Notes: generated by a model from the sequence alone, not told the origin. Shown: positions 9,425 to 17,359, numbered from the stretch's first letter. The stretch: DNA of 20,597 bases from Pseudomonadota bacterium (GCA_021783855.1 JAJXTL010000043.1:1-20597), one strand, 5' to 3'. A program made the numbers and translations.

Positions 9425-9511
9425 AGACTTAAGTCATTAGACGTTAGTCGTTAGTTAAATCCGCGTAGCGGACAATATCAACTAGCTATAGCGTCTAGCT
9501 ACTAGCTACTG
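9425..9511. repeat. Quasi-palindromic tandem-arm repeat, copy 3 (greA/carB)
   Basis: The left arm has TTAGACG, TTAGTCG and TTAGTTA units. The right arm has CTAGCTA, CTAGCTACTAGCTACTGG units, the approximate reverse complement. The centre holds CCGCGTAGCGG. The right arm extends into the carB reading frame and supplies its TAG stop and last codons. Confidence 0.75.
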
Positions 9512-12500
9512 GTTTTCTCTTATGTTGCGTCTGCACGTCATAGACTTGCAAGTCGTCAAGATGCTGCATACCGATACAGGCCGCTCGCGCGCCGGCCAGC
9601 GTGGTGTAATACGTCACCCGCCCCTGCAGGGCCGCATGCCGGATGGAGTAGGAATCGCGCATCACGGAAGGATTGCTCTCGACCGTATTGACGATGAGGC
9701 TGACCTCGCCATTCTTGATCATATCCACCACGTTCGGACGACCTTCGCCCACCTTGTTCAGCACGCTGACCGCCACGCCAACCGCACTGATCGCCGCTGC
9801 CGTGCCGCGCGTCGCCAGCAGGGAGTAGCCCAGCTTCGCCAACGTACGAGCAACTTCAACGGCACCCGGCTTGTCCGCATCGCGCACGCTGATGAAAACA
9901 TTGCCGCTTTTCGGCAAATTCACGGAAGCTGCCAGCTGCGATTTGACAAAGGCCTCGGCAAACGTATTGCCCACCCCCATCACCTCACCGGTGGACTTCA
10001 TTTCAGGGCCCAGGATGACATCTACCCCCGGAAACTTGATGAACGGGAAAACGGCTTCCTTCACCGAGTAATAGGAGGGCACCACTTCATGCGTTACACC
10101 CTGTTGAACCAGACTTTGACCCGCCATGCATCGCGCAGCGATTTTCGCCAGCGGCACGCCGGTCGCCTTGGACACGAAAGGCACGGTGCGCGAGGCGCGC
10201 GGATTCACTTCCAGCACGTAGACCGTCTCGCCCTGAATCGCAAACTGAACGTTCATCAGCCCGACCACGTTAAGCGCGCGGGCCATCAATACTGTCTGAC
10301 GGCGCAACTCATCCTGCATGGATGGCGACAGACTGAAAGGCGGCAGCGAACAGGCAGAATCGCCGGAATGCACACCCGCCTCCTCAATATGCTCCATGAT
10401 ACCGCCGATTATGACATCACAGCCGTCTGATACCGCGTCCACATCCACTTCGATGGCATCGTTCAGAAAACGATCGAGCAGAATGGGCAAGCGCTCGGGA
10501 TAAGTCCTGGACATGATCTCTGCATCGCGCATGTAACGCTCAAGATCCGCCTTCGCGTGTATGATCTCCATCGCCCGTCCGCCCAACACATTGGATGGTC
10601 GCATCACCAGCGGATAGCCTATGGCTGCCGCACCCGCCAGACCTTCGGCGACCGTGCTTGCGGTGCGGTTAGGCGGCTGTTTCAAATCAAGCCCCATCAG
10701 CATTTGCTTGAAACGCTCGCGATCTTCCGCGCAGTCTATCATGTCAGGGGTCGTGCCGATAATCGGCACACCGTGTTTTTCCAGTCCGCGCGCAAGGCTC
10801 AGCGGCGTCTGTCCGCCATACTGGACGATCACGCCGAGCGGTTTTTCAACGGCCACCACTTCCAGCACGTCTTCCAGTGTCAGCGGCTCGAAATACAGCC
10901 GGTCCGAGGTATCGTAGTCGGTGGACACGGTTTCCGGATTGCAATTGACCATGATGGTTTCATAGCCGTCCTCACGCATCGCCAGGGCCGCGTGTACACA
11001 GCAATAATCGAATTCAATGCCCTGCCCGATGCGGTTCGGCCCGCCACCCAGCACCATGATTTTTTTGTTACCGGTAGGCAGCGCTTCGCATTCCTCTTCA
11101 TAGGTGGAATACATGTAAGCGGTATCCGTGGCAAACTCGGCGGCACAGGTATCCACGCGCTTGTACACCGGGCGTACACCCAGCGCATGGCGATAGGCGC
11201 GTAGCGCAGCCTCATCGGTTTCCAGCAGGACTGCCAGCCTGGCATCGCCAAAGCCGCTGCGCTTTAAGTCGCGCATTTCATGAGCAGCTATACTTTCCAG
11301 CGTCCGCCCGGCAAGCGTTTGTTCCTGACGGATCAGGTCGGCAATTTGGGTCAGAAACCAGCGGTCTATCTTGCTGACATCGAACACCTGCTCCACGCTC
11401 ATACCGAGACGGAAAGCATCCGACACCGCCCAGATACGCTCAGGTCCCGGATTGCGCAACTCGGCGGTCACTTCATCCATGTTGTCGAACTTGCTGTCCA
11501 GCCCGTTCACGCCCACTTCCAGACCGCGCAAGGCTTTCTGGAAGGATTCCTGGAAGGTGCGGCCGATCGCCATCACCTCGCCCACCGATTTCATCTGAGT
11601 GGTCAGCCGATCGTTGGCCTGCGGGAATTTTTCAAAGGCGAAACGCGGGATCTTGGTCACCACATAATCGATGGCAGGTTCGAAGGAAGCCGGGGTAGCC
11701 CCGCCGGTGATGTCGTTCTGCAATTCGTCCAGCGTGTAACCCACGGCCAGCTTGGCCGCCACCTTCGCTATCGGAAAACCGGTCGCCTTGGACGCCAGCG
11801 CACTGGATCTCGACACGCGCGGATTCATCTCGATCACCACCATGCGCCCGTCATCCGGATTGATGGAAAACTGCACGTTGGAGCCGCCTGTTTCCACGCC
11901 GATTTCGCGCAGCACGGCAAGCGACGCATCGCGCAATATCTGGTATTCCTTGTCGGTCAGCGTCAGCGCCGGCGCCACCGTGATCGAGTCTCCTGTATGC
12001 ACGCCCATCGGGTCGAGATTTTCAATCGAGCAGATGATGATGCAATTGTCATTGCGATCGCGCACCACCTCCATCTCGTATTCTTTCCATCCGAGCAAGG
12101 ACTCTTCGATCAGCAATTCCTTGGTTGGGGACGCTTCCAGCCCGCCTTCACAGATCGCAATAAATTCCTCGCGGTTATAGGCAATCCCGCCGCCGCTGCC
12201 GCCCATCGTGAAGGACGGACGAATCACGGTCGGGAAGCCCATCACCTGCTGTACCTGCATTGCTTCTTCCATGCTGTGCGCGATGGCGGAACGGGCCGAT
12301 GCCAGACCGATACGCGTCATTGCCTGCTTGAACTTCTCGCGATCTTCGGCCATGTCGATAGCCTCGCGCGACGCGCCTATCATCTCGACGTGATATTTTT
12401 CAAGCACGCCATGTTTAGCCAGGTCGAGCGCACAATTCAAAGCCGTCTGCCCGCCCATGGTCGGCAGGATCGCACAGGGGCGCTCTTTGGCGATAATTTT

Positions 12501-12725
12501 CTCGACGATCTGCCAGGTAATCGGCTCGATATAGGTTGCATCCGCCATATCGGGATCGGTCATGATGGTGGCCGGATTCGAGTTCACCAGCACGACGCGA
12601 TAGCCTTCCTCGCGCAGCGCCTTGCAGGCTTGCGCGCCGGAATAGTCGAACTCGCACGCCTGCCCGATGACGATGGGGCCTGCGCCGATGATGAGTATGG
12701 ATTTCAGATCAGTACGTTTTGGCAT
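9495..12725 (-). CDS. carB: Carbamoyl-phosphate synthase large subunit
   Basis: CarB makes carbamoyl phosphate from bicarbonate, ATP and ammonia channelled from CarA, for arginine and pyrimidine synthesis. The 1076-residue protein is full length (E. coli has 1073). It shows the duplicated ATP-grasp structure. The first half opens with [22 protein letters not shown] and the second with [20 protein letters not shown]. Each half has its own glycine-rich loop and a metal-binding ExNPR motif ([15 protein letters not shown] and [14 protein letters not shown]). The C-terminal MGS-like allosteric domain covers about the last 130 residues. The last residues, PVASS, and the TAG stop are written by repeat copy 3. 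The start lies next to repeat copy 4, and I see no strong ribosome site before it. Confidence 0.97.
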   Translation of the reverse strand: MPKRTDLKSILIIGAGPIVIGQACEFDYSGAQACKALREEGYRVVLVNSNPATIMTDPDMADATYIEPITWQIVEKIIAKERPCAILPTMGGQTALNCALDLAKHGVLEKYHVEMIGASREAIDMAEDREKFKQAMTRIGLASARSAIAHSMEEAMQVQQVMGFPTVIRPSFTMGGSGGGIAYNREEFIAICEGGLEASPTKELLIEESLLGWKEYEMEVVRDRNDNCIIICSIENLDPMGVHTGDSITVAPALTLTDKEYQILRDASLAVLREIGVETGGSNVQFSINPDDGRMVVIEMNPRVSRSSALASKATGFPIAKVAAKLAVGYTLDELQNDITGGATPASFEPAIDYVVTKIPRFAFEKFPQANDRLTTQMKSVGEVMAIGRTFQESFQKALRGLEVGVNGLDSKFDNMDEVTAELRNPGPERIWAVSDAFRLGMSVEQVFDVSKIDRWFLTQIADLIRQEQTLAGRTLESIAAHEMRDLKRSGFGDARLAVLLETDEAALRAYRHALGVRPVYKRVDTCAAEFATDTAYMYSTYEEECEALPTGNKKIMVLGGGPNRIGQGIEFDYCCVHAALAMREDGYETIMVNCNPETVSTDYDTSDRLYFEPLTLEDVLEVVAVEKPLGVIVQYGGQTPLSLARGLEKHGVPIIGTTPDMIDCAEDRERFKQMLMGLDLKQPPNRTASTVAEGLAGAAAIGYPLVMRPSNVLGGRAMEIIHAKADLERYMRDAEIMSRTYPERLPILLDRFLNDAIEVDVDAVSDGCDVIIGGIMEHIEEAGVHSGDSACSLPPFSLSPSMQDELRRQTVLMARALNVVGLMNVQFAIQGETVYVLEVNPRASRTVPFVSKATGVPLAKIAARCMAGQSLVQQGVTHEVVPSYYSVKEAVFPFIKFPGVDVILGPEMKSTGEVMGVGNTFAEAFVKSQLAASVNLPKSGNVFISVRDADKPGAVEVARTLAKLGYSLLATRGTAAAISAVGVAVSVLNKVGEGRPNVVDMIKNGEVSLIVNTVESNPSVMRDSYSIRHAALQGRVTYYTTLAGARAACIGMQHLDDLQVYDVQTQHKRKPVASS

Positions 12726-12735
12726 AATATGCAGC

Positions 12736-12875
12736 CGTTAGTCGTAAGTAGTTAGTCGTTCGTTAAGGTGGTCGCTGCGCAGCTTTCATTCAAAAAAACG
12801 AGCGCTTGTGCGACATGTTTTGTGGGAAAGCCCTTGCGGCATTAACTAATGACTAGCATCTGGCGTCTAGCGACT
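12736..12875. repeat. Quasi-palindromic tandem-arm repeat, copy 4 (carB/carA)
   Basis: The left arm (GTTAGTCG, GTAGTTAGTCG, TTCGTTAA) and right arm (TTAACTAATGACTAGC, GGCGTCTAGCGACTG) are approximate reverse complements. They enclose about 75 bases that include GCTGCGCAGC. The right arm overlaps the carA stop codon. The element widens the carA-carB gap to about 141 bases, where the two genes are often nearly contiguous. Confidence 0.7.
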
Positions 12876-14057
12876 GTTTGTCTCCATCATTGCAACAAAT
12901 TTATCGAACAAGCCGTCCACGTCATGCGGGCCGGGGCTTGCCTCCGGATGCCCCTGAAAGCAGAACGCCGGCTTATCAGTCAATTCAAAACCTTGCAGCG
13001 TTCCATCGAACAGCGAGATATGGGTGGCACGCGCGTTTACCGGCAAAGTAGCTGCATCCACCGCAAAACCATGATTCTGGCTGGTAATCATCACCCGGCG
13101 TGTCGCCAGGTCCTGCACCGGATGATTGGCGCCGCGATGGCCGAATTTCATCTTCACAGTTTTAGCACCGATGGCCAGCCCCAGAATCTGATGTCCCAGA
13201 CAGATACCGAACAGCGGAACCTCTGCCGCCAATATTTGTTGTGTCGCCGCAATGGCATAATCACACGGTTCCGGATCGCCCGGGCCATTCGACAAAAACA
13301 CGCCATCCGGGCGCATACCCAGCACCTCCGCCGCAGCAGTCTTCGCGGGCACCACGGTCACCTTGCAGCCTCGTTCGGCCAGCATGCGCAAGATATTGTG
13401 TTTCACGCCAAAATCGTAAGCCACGACGTGATAGGAGTGAGGAGTGAGGAGTGAGGAGTGAGTGGGGCCTGTAGCCTTTAATTTCTCTCTACCCTCAATC
13501 CTCTCTCCTCTATCCTCGCCGTGCACCGTGCCGAGCTTCCAGACACCCGCCGTCCATTCGTAAGGCTTGCCGCAGCTCACCACTTTTGCCAGATCCATAC
13601 CGGCCAGACCTGCAAAGCCGCGTGCAGCCTGCAGGGCTGCCACCTCATCCGTACCAGTCGCGACACAACCGTTCTGCGCACCTTTTTCGCGCAATATACG
13701 GGTCAGTTTACGCGTATCGATTCCGGCTATCGCCACCACGTTGCGAGCTTTGAGAAATTCCGGCAGCGACTGACCGCTACGCCAGTTGCTCACCGTCAGC
13801 GACAGGTCACGAATGACCAGACCGCTGGCAAACACCTCGCCGGATTCGACATCTTCGTCGTTCACACCGACATTGCCGATGTGCGGACAGGTCAGCGTCA
13901 CAATTTGACGACAGTAGGAAGGGTCAGTGAGTATTTCCTGATAGCCGGTCATCGAGGTATTGAAAACCACCTCACCGACACTGCTGCCGGAAGCTCCGAT
14001 GGCTATACCGCGAAACACCGTCCCATCGGCTAATACAAGAATGGCAGGATGCGTCAC
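12867..14057 (-). CDS. carA: Carbamoyl-phosphate synthase small subunit, with repeat-derived linker
   Basis: CarA is the glutaminase subunit that supplies ammonia to CarB. I place the start at GTG 14057, giving 396 residues: GGGGG precedes it by six bases and the protein then opens [12 protein letters not shown] like its homologues. An ATG at 14114 would add 19 unconserved residues and would lie only about 15 bases after the predicted -10 box. The N-terminal domain includes [20 protein letters not shown]. The class I glutaminase domain has the nucleophile in FGICLGHQ and the His/Glu pair in [14 protein letters not shown]. Residues about 180-209, between VWKLG and HVVAYDFG, are encoded by repeat DNA and are rich in E, R, S, T and P. 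Related proteins have about a dozen residues there. The gene appears functional because the frame is kept. Confidence 0.94.
   Translation of the reverse strand: MTHPAILVLADGTVFRGIAIGASGSSVGEVVFNTSMTGYQEILTDPSYCRQIVTLTCPHIGNVGVNDEDVESGEVFASGLVIRDLSLTVSNWRSGQSLPEFLKARNVVAIAGIDTRKLTRILREKGAQNGCVATGTDEVAALQAARGFAGLAGMDLAKVVSCGKPYEWTAGVWKLGTVHGEDRGERIEGREKLKATGPTHSSLLTPHSYHVVAYDFGVKHNILRMLAERGCKVTVVPAKTAAAEVLGMRPDGVFLSNGPGDPEPCDYAIAATQQILAAEVPLFGICLGHQILGLAIGAKTVKMKFGHRGANHPVQDLATRRVMITSQNHGFAVDAATLPVNARATHISLFDGTLQGFELTDKPAFCFQGHPEASPGPHDVDGLFDKFVAMMETNSR
13431..13519. repeat. Quasi-palindromic tandem-arm repeat, copy 5, inside carA
   Basis: GGAGTGA is repeated about four times at 13433-13461. 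It is followed by a spacer and a right arm of CCTCAAT/CCTCTCT/CCTCTAT units that reads as the approximate reverse complement. It matches copy 1 in units and layout. Here it is translated without a stop in the carA frame. Confidence 0.8.
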
Positions 14058-14128
14058 CAGATACCCCCAAGATAGACATAAAGAAGCGGGAGGAACCGTG
14101 AGCTCATCCCGCATAAAGATTGTCGCGC

Positions 14129-14157
14129 ATTATAACGGATTAGAACACCGGCATCAA
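14129..14157 (-). promoter_or_regulatory. Candidate sigma-70 promoter for carA-carB-greA
   Basis: On the minus strand TTGATG (14157-14152), a 17-base spacer and a perfect TATAAT (14134-14129) precede carA. Transcription would start near 14122, leaving a leader of about 65 bases before the GTG at 14057. Confidence 0.65.
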
Positions 14158-14201
14158 ACGGAAGCGCAAATCTGTCGTGACCGCCGTGTCAAATAGCCCG
14201 T

Positions 14202-14209
14202 GTTATACA
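14202..14209 (+). promoter_or_regulatory. Candidate extended -10 promoter for mntP
   Basis: TGT directly precedes TATACA at 14204-14209, an extended -10 pattern, about 58 bases before the mntP start. No good -35 box is visible. A ten-base sequence CTGCGCCGAT occurs twice in the leader between this point and the gene. I saw no recognisable manganese riboswitch. Confidence 0.35.
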
Positions 14210-14266
14210 ATCGGACTGCGCCGATATTGAGGCTGCGCCGATTTTTACCCTTCAGAAAGATCCGAC

Positions 14267-14800
14267 ATGTTTGAAGTAATTGTTTTAGCTGTAGCGCTCA
14301 GCATGGATGCCTTTGCCGTTTCCATCGGACTGGGCGCAAAAGGGAACATCCGTGGCTTGGGATTGAAGGCCGGTATTTTTTTTGGTGTTTTCCAGGGTCT
14401 GATGCCTTTCATAGGCTATCTGGGCGGCAAGGGGGCTTCGGGATGGGTCAATGCCTATGCTCACTGGATCGCCTTCGGCTTGCTGGCGCTGATCGGCGCC
14501 AAGATGATTTACGAAGGCCTGCAGGAAGGCATAGAGGAAGACATCACGGCAATCACCAACAAGATGATGCTCCTGCTGTCTATCGCGACCAGCATAGATG
14601 CCATAGCCGCAGGCTTCAGCCTGACACTTTTAAACATTAACGTCTATCTTGCCTGCCTCACCATTGGCATGACGACTTTTCTCTTCAGTTGGGTCGGCGT
14701 GCTGATAGGTAACAACAGCGGTACATGGCTTGAGAGTCGCGCCGAAATCTTCGGAGGAACAGTACTGATACTGATGGGGGTCAAGGTTTTACTCTTTTGA
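14267..14800 (+). CDS. mntP: Manganese efflux pump MntP
   Basis: MntP (YebN) is a small inner-membrane exporter that protects cells from manganese overload. The 177-residue protein is nearly all membrane: six hydrophobic segments arranged as two three-helix repeats. Each repeat holds a family aspartate, D14 in [13 protein letters not shown] and D111 in TSIDAIAAG, which correspond to the essential Asp residues of E. coli MntP. The [12 protein letters not shown] segment is also typical. It is slightly shorter than the E. coli protein (188). It is divergent from carA and is closed by a strong hairpin 23 bases after the stop. It opens a neighbourhood of cation transporters. Confidence 0.94.
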   Translation: MFEVIVLAVALSMDAFAVSIGLGAKGNIRGLGLKAGIFFGVFQGLMPFIGYLGGKGASGWVNAYAHWIAFGLLALIGAKMIYEGLQEGIEEDITAITNKMMLLLSIATSIDAIAAGFSLTLLNINVYLACLTIGMTTFLFSWVGVLIGNNSGTWLESRAEIFGGTVLILMGVKVLLF

Positions 14801-14823
14801 CAGGCGTTTAATCCGTCAATATA

Positions 14824-14849
14824 AAAGCCGCTGATTAATCAGCGGCTTT
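14824..14849 (+). terminator. Intrinsic terminator after mntP
   Basis: AAAGCCGCTGATT and AATCAGCGGCTTT form a perfect 26-base palindrome, followed by TATCTT. The A- and T-rich ends on both sides could make it bidirectional. It is 23 bases after the mntP stop. Confidence 0.8.
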
Positions 14850-14867
14850 ATCTTCAGACAAAAAACA

Positions 14868-15037
14868 TAGGGGTAGCACTGATTTATTCTCCTTTGTCAT
14901 TCCGAACGCAGAGAGGAATCTTTTGTCATTCCGAATCTCTCGACCTTACTCGGGATAAACTCCGAAATTAATCCTTATAAATCAATTAGTTAGATTTATA
15001 TTTTTGCTCGAAATGACAATAAATCAGCATTTCCCTA
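14868..15037. repeat. Inverted-repeat intergenic element (CATTCCGA type)
   Basis: CTGATTTATT (14879-14888) and AATAAATCAG (15018-15027) are perfect inverted repeats. Nested inside them are TGTCATTCCGA and TCGAAATGACA. A second TTGTCATTCCGA copy lies at about 14932. Outer TAGGG and CCCTA tags may extend the ends, and the right tag includes the psiF stop. The CATTCCGA...GAGGAATC and TCGAAATGAC halves resemble a small repeat dispersed in many bacterial genomes. There is no coding capacity. Confidence 0.65.
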
Positions 15038-15367
15038 GCTTTTCAGGCAGGACTTCATGAATGCCTTGCGCTCTTCGCCTTTCAGCGCTTTTGTCTTGGC
15101 ATCCGCATTGCATGATTTCATCTTGTCCTGTTGCTTGACCGGCGCCGCCGCACTTGCAGCAGGTTCGGCTTCTGGTTTCGCTGCGGCCGACTTCAGCGTA
15201 TAGTCCTTCTTCAGGCATTTACTCATGAAAGCACGGCGCTCTTCACCCTTCATGCCCTTGGCTTCGACGTTACAGCCCTTCATTTTTTCCTGTTGCGCGC
15301 CCGCAAAAGCCGGCGCGGATACAACTACAGCAAACCCCAAACAAGCCAGCGCGATCAATTTTTTCAT
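15035..15367 (-). CDS. Secreted PsiF-repeat family protein
   Basis: A 110-residue exported protein with a clear signal peptide: a lysine pair, a hydrophobic core, and a likely cut after SAPAFA at residue 22. The mature part holds two copies of the PsiF repeat (around 25-53 and 80-109). Each has the pattern QQxKMKxCN..AK..KGEERxAFMxxCLK, with two cysteines per copy. An Ala/Pro/Glu-rich linker separates them. E. coli psiF is phosphate-starvation inducible, but the molecular function of the family is unknown to me. The start is well supported by AAGGAGAG just upstream. The cysteines, facing an oxidising periplasm, probably form one disulfide per repeat (inference). It does not share an operon with its neighbours. 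Confidence 0.88.
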   Translation of the reverse strand: MKKLIALACLGFAVVVSAPAFAGAQQEKMKGCNVEAKGMKGEERRAFMSKCLKKDYTLKSAAAKPEAEPAASAAAPVKQQDKMKSCNADAKTKALKGEERKAFMKSCLKS

Positions 15368-15438
15368 GAATCTCTCCTTGAGTAGTCAGTCGTATCCCCT
15401 CGAAACAGGGCATTTCGGCAAACGGCCAAAACGCGGCT

Positions 15439-15444
15439 ATTATA
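15439..15444 (-). promoter_or_regulatory. Candidate -10 box for the PsiF-repeat gene
   Basis: A perfect TATAAT on the minus strand lies in the palindrome GGCTATTATAGCC about 72 bases before the ATG. The -35 region is poor, so an activator may be needed if this box is used. Confidence 0.4.
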
Positions 15445-15562
15445 GCCATATCAGTGCAGCAGCGCATTTGCCGGAACAAAACAGTAAAAAACCCACTCGA
15501 TAAACTTTATCGGTAATCGAATCGACAAGCACTTTAATGAAGCAGATGAGATTGAAAGTAAA

Positions 15563-16957
15563 ATGATAAGCACTTTATTGATGATAGTCAGCATACTCTA
15601 CCTGGCACTCCAGCTTGAAGATAAATTCAGCATTCCGTCGCCGCTGAGTTTGATTGCGCTCTCTTTTGCGGCTCACTACGGCTTTGAGCAGGCACCCGTT
15701 CTAACCGGTGACGCCGAGCATTTTGCCACTCTGGTGATTTTTCTGCTGCCGGTTCTGCTGATCTCCGACTCGCTTGAGCTTAAACTTGCCGATTTGAAGG
15801 AACAGGGACTCAGCCTGTTATACCTGGCCGTGGTGGCAGTCATCCTGTCGCTGGGTATGGCACTCATCATTTCCCGCTGGCTGTTTGCCGACTACAACCT
15901 TTCATTCGCGGCCGTTATCGTGCTGTTTGCCATGGTGTTGGCGACCGACCCCGTTTCGGTGGTCAGCATTTTCGCAAAATTTGAGTTGCCGCACCGACTG
16001 AAAGTCCTGGCCGAAGGCGAGAGCCTGTTCAATGACGCCACGGCACTGATCGTATTTGTCTTTATCGGTCTATATGCTCTGAATGGCGGCGTGCTCAGCA
16101 CGGCTTATGTTGTTGAGATCAGCAGCGCCGTCATCTTCGGCTCGCTGGCGGTAGGCGTGGTGGTCGGCTTTATCGGTCTGGCTGTGATGAAAACCACTGA
16201 AAACCGGATTGCCGAAATGATGGTACTGATCATGACAGGCTATGGCTCTTTCGAACTGTCAGAGCATTTTTATGCATTGCTGAATCTGTTCGGCGTCCAT
16301 ACGCATATGCATCTGTCTGGCATTCTGGCCTGCATCTTCGCCACCATTACCGTACACCATGTGATGACCCGGGCGATTGCCGATGAAAATCAGCGCATCG
16401 ACAGGGATGAGGCGGAACTTCAGCTTGAAGCCGAGCTGCTTGCAACTTCCACCAGTGCCATCCGGCATGTATTGCAAAGGATCAAAACCACCGTAGCAGA
16501 ACGGGAACGCCATCTGCGCACCAAGGAGGATGTGCAATTGCTGGCATTGGTCGCCAATACCATCTTGTTCGTTGCCATGGCGGAAATGATAGACCTTGGT
16601 CTGTTGCTGAAGTACAAGGTTGAAATTCTGGCTATGTTTGCAGCCACCACCCTGATTCGTGCCGCAATGATGGGATTATTTGCATGGATCAGCAACAGGA
16701 CCGACAAAATGACTACCGTCAGCTTCCGCTGGTGGGGGGTCTTGACCTTTGCCGGAATCAAGGGCGGCCTGTCCATCGTGATGCTGTCCATGATTCCATC
16801 TACGTTCCAGTATCTTGAAATGTTCAAGGCCGTCGTGATAGGCGTGGTGCTGCTGTCCACCTTCATTTACTCAGGTGTTCTGCTGCTGTTCATCCGCATC
16901 AACAAAGATCAGTTTGTCGAGGAAAAGCGGGCCGAACATGCTGATAAAGCGGTTTAA
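15563..16957 (+). CDS. CPA1-family Na+/H+ antiporter (NhaP-like)
   Basis: A 464-residue inner-membrane cation/proton antiporter with about 12 hydrophobic segments. The CPA1 signatures are present: ATDPVSVV with D129, and EGESLFNDATALIVF with the ion-binding N157-D158 pair characteristic of electroneutral NhaP-type exchangers. A hydrophilic stretch of about 70 residues (roughly 268-340, rich in E, R and Q) interrupts the membrane segments and is probably cytoplasmic. The last residues form a charged tail (NKDQFVEEKRAEHADKAV). The ATG at 15563 follows a weak GAAAG site. The gene stands alone, with no clear terminator before the mobile-like element 29 bases downstream. Whether it prefers Na+, Li+ or K+ cannot be told from the sequence. 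Confidence 0.9.
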   Translation: MISTLLMIVSILYLALQLEDKFSIPSPLSLIALSFAAHYGFEQAPVLTGDAEHFATLVIFLLPVLLISDSLELKLADLKEQGLSLLYLAVVAVILSLGMALIISRWLFADYNLSFAAVIVLFAMVLATDPVSVVSIFAKFELPHRLKVLAEGESLFNDATALIVFVFIGLYALNGGVLSTAYVVEISSAVIFGSLAVGVVVGFIGLAVMKTTENRIAEMMVLIMTGYGSFELSEHFYALLNLFGVHTHMHLSGILACIFATITVHHVMTRAIADENQRIDRDEAELQLEAELLATSTSAIRHVLQRIKTTVAERERHLRTKEDVQLLALVANTILFVAMAEMIDLGLLLKYKVEILAMFAATTLIRAAMMGLFAWISNRTDKMTTVSFRWWGVLTFAGIKGGLSIVMLSMIPSTFQYLEMFKAVVIGVVLLSTFIYSGVLLLFIRINKDQFVEEKRAEHADKAV

Positions 16958-16985
16958 CGTCCAAAAATACGGGCAAATTTTCTAA

Positions 16986-17170
16986 GGAACCGCTGAACAA
17001 ATCACCCGTTCGCCCTGAGCATGTCGAAGGGCTGATGTAATAATATGATTATTAATGATTTAATCCGGTCATGGTTCGACAGGCTCTGGTGAAACAACTA
17101 AGTTCTGACTAAGCACGATAAACCAGTGCAAGTCATCACTTAACCACGAACGGATTAAATCAGCGGCTCC
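16986..17170. mobile_element. Putative IS5-type MITE, 185 bp, non-coding
   Basis: The ends GGAACCGCTGA (16986-16996) and TCAGCGGCTCC (17160-17170) are 11-base inverted repeats with one mismatch. Similarity continues inward to CCGTTCG on both sides. CTAA flanks the element at 16982-16985 and 17171-17174, which fits the 4-base YTAR target duplication of IS5-group transposases. The interior holds GCCCTGAGCATGTCGAAGGGC and GGTTCGACAGGCTC, resembling a dispersed CCGTTCG...TGTCGAA repeat. There is no open frame, so any movement would need a transposase from elsewhere. Confidence 0.7.
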
Positions 17171-17180
17171 CTAAATATTT

Positions 17181-17288
17181 GCCTAACGTGTATAGCAAAA
17201 AACACCCCTCATGATTAAAACAATTTCATCATAAGGGGTGTCCGCAGCTACTATGCCCGTTAGACTGCCCATAGCGATATTGGACACC
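17181..17288. other. Structured intergenic region with alternative hairpins
   Basis: ACACCCCTCATGAT (17202-17215) and ATCATAAGGGGTGT (17228-17241) form a 14-base stem with one mismatch. GGTGTCC (17237-17243) can instead pair with GGACACC (17282-17288), and this shares bases with the first stem. Outside the main stem, GCCTAAC (17181-17187) and GTTAGAC (17259-17265) match the attC end consensus RYYYAAC/GTTRRRY. The 402-base gap between the antiporter and the next gene otherwise holds only the MITE and a promoter. Confidence 0.5.
17197..17241 (-). terminator. Possible intrinsic terminator read on the minus strand
   Basis: On the minus strand the GC-containing stem ending GAGGGGTGT runs straight into six Ts. 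That is the form of an intrinsic terminator. On the plus strand there is no T-run. No minus-strand gene is seen just upstream of it, so it would end antisense or small-RNA transcription. Confidence 0.4.
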
Positions 17289-17309
17289 AGCCGCACGCCC
17301 TGCTATAGA
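17280..17309 (+). promoter_or_regulatory. Candidate sigma-70 promoter for the antiporter-ATPase pair
   Basis: TTGGAC (17280-17285), an 18-base spacer and TATAGA (17304-17309), preceded by TGC as an extended -10. The leader to the ATG at 17360 would be about 44 bases and contains AGGA seven bases before the start. Confidence 0.6.
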
Positions 17310-17359
17310 ATACACTGACGAAGTTCCCTTGTTATCGCTCTTCCCACACAGGAATCAAC

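Noticed and set aside
14058..14114. ATG at 14114 as the carA start
   Set aside because: It adds 19 residues not expected in CarA and lies just after the predicted transcription start. GTG at 14057 has a GGGGG site and gives the conserved N-terminus.
14115..14266. Manganese (yybP-ykoY) riboswitch before mntP
   Set aside because: The leader has a repeated CTGCGCCGAT but I could not match the conserved aptamer sequence. A covariance search would be needed to revive it.
15341..15367. Lipoprotein signal in the PsiF-repeat protein (cysteine at residue 9)
   Set aside because: The residues before the cysteine do not fit a lipobox and the hydrophobic core is too short at that point. A normal signal peptidase site follows at SAPAFA.
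16986..17170. A small gene in the gap between the two antiporters
   Set aside because: No frame of useful length with a start and ribosome site is present; the inverted ends and target duplication explain the sequence as a MITE.
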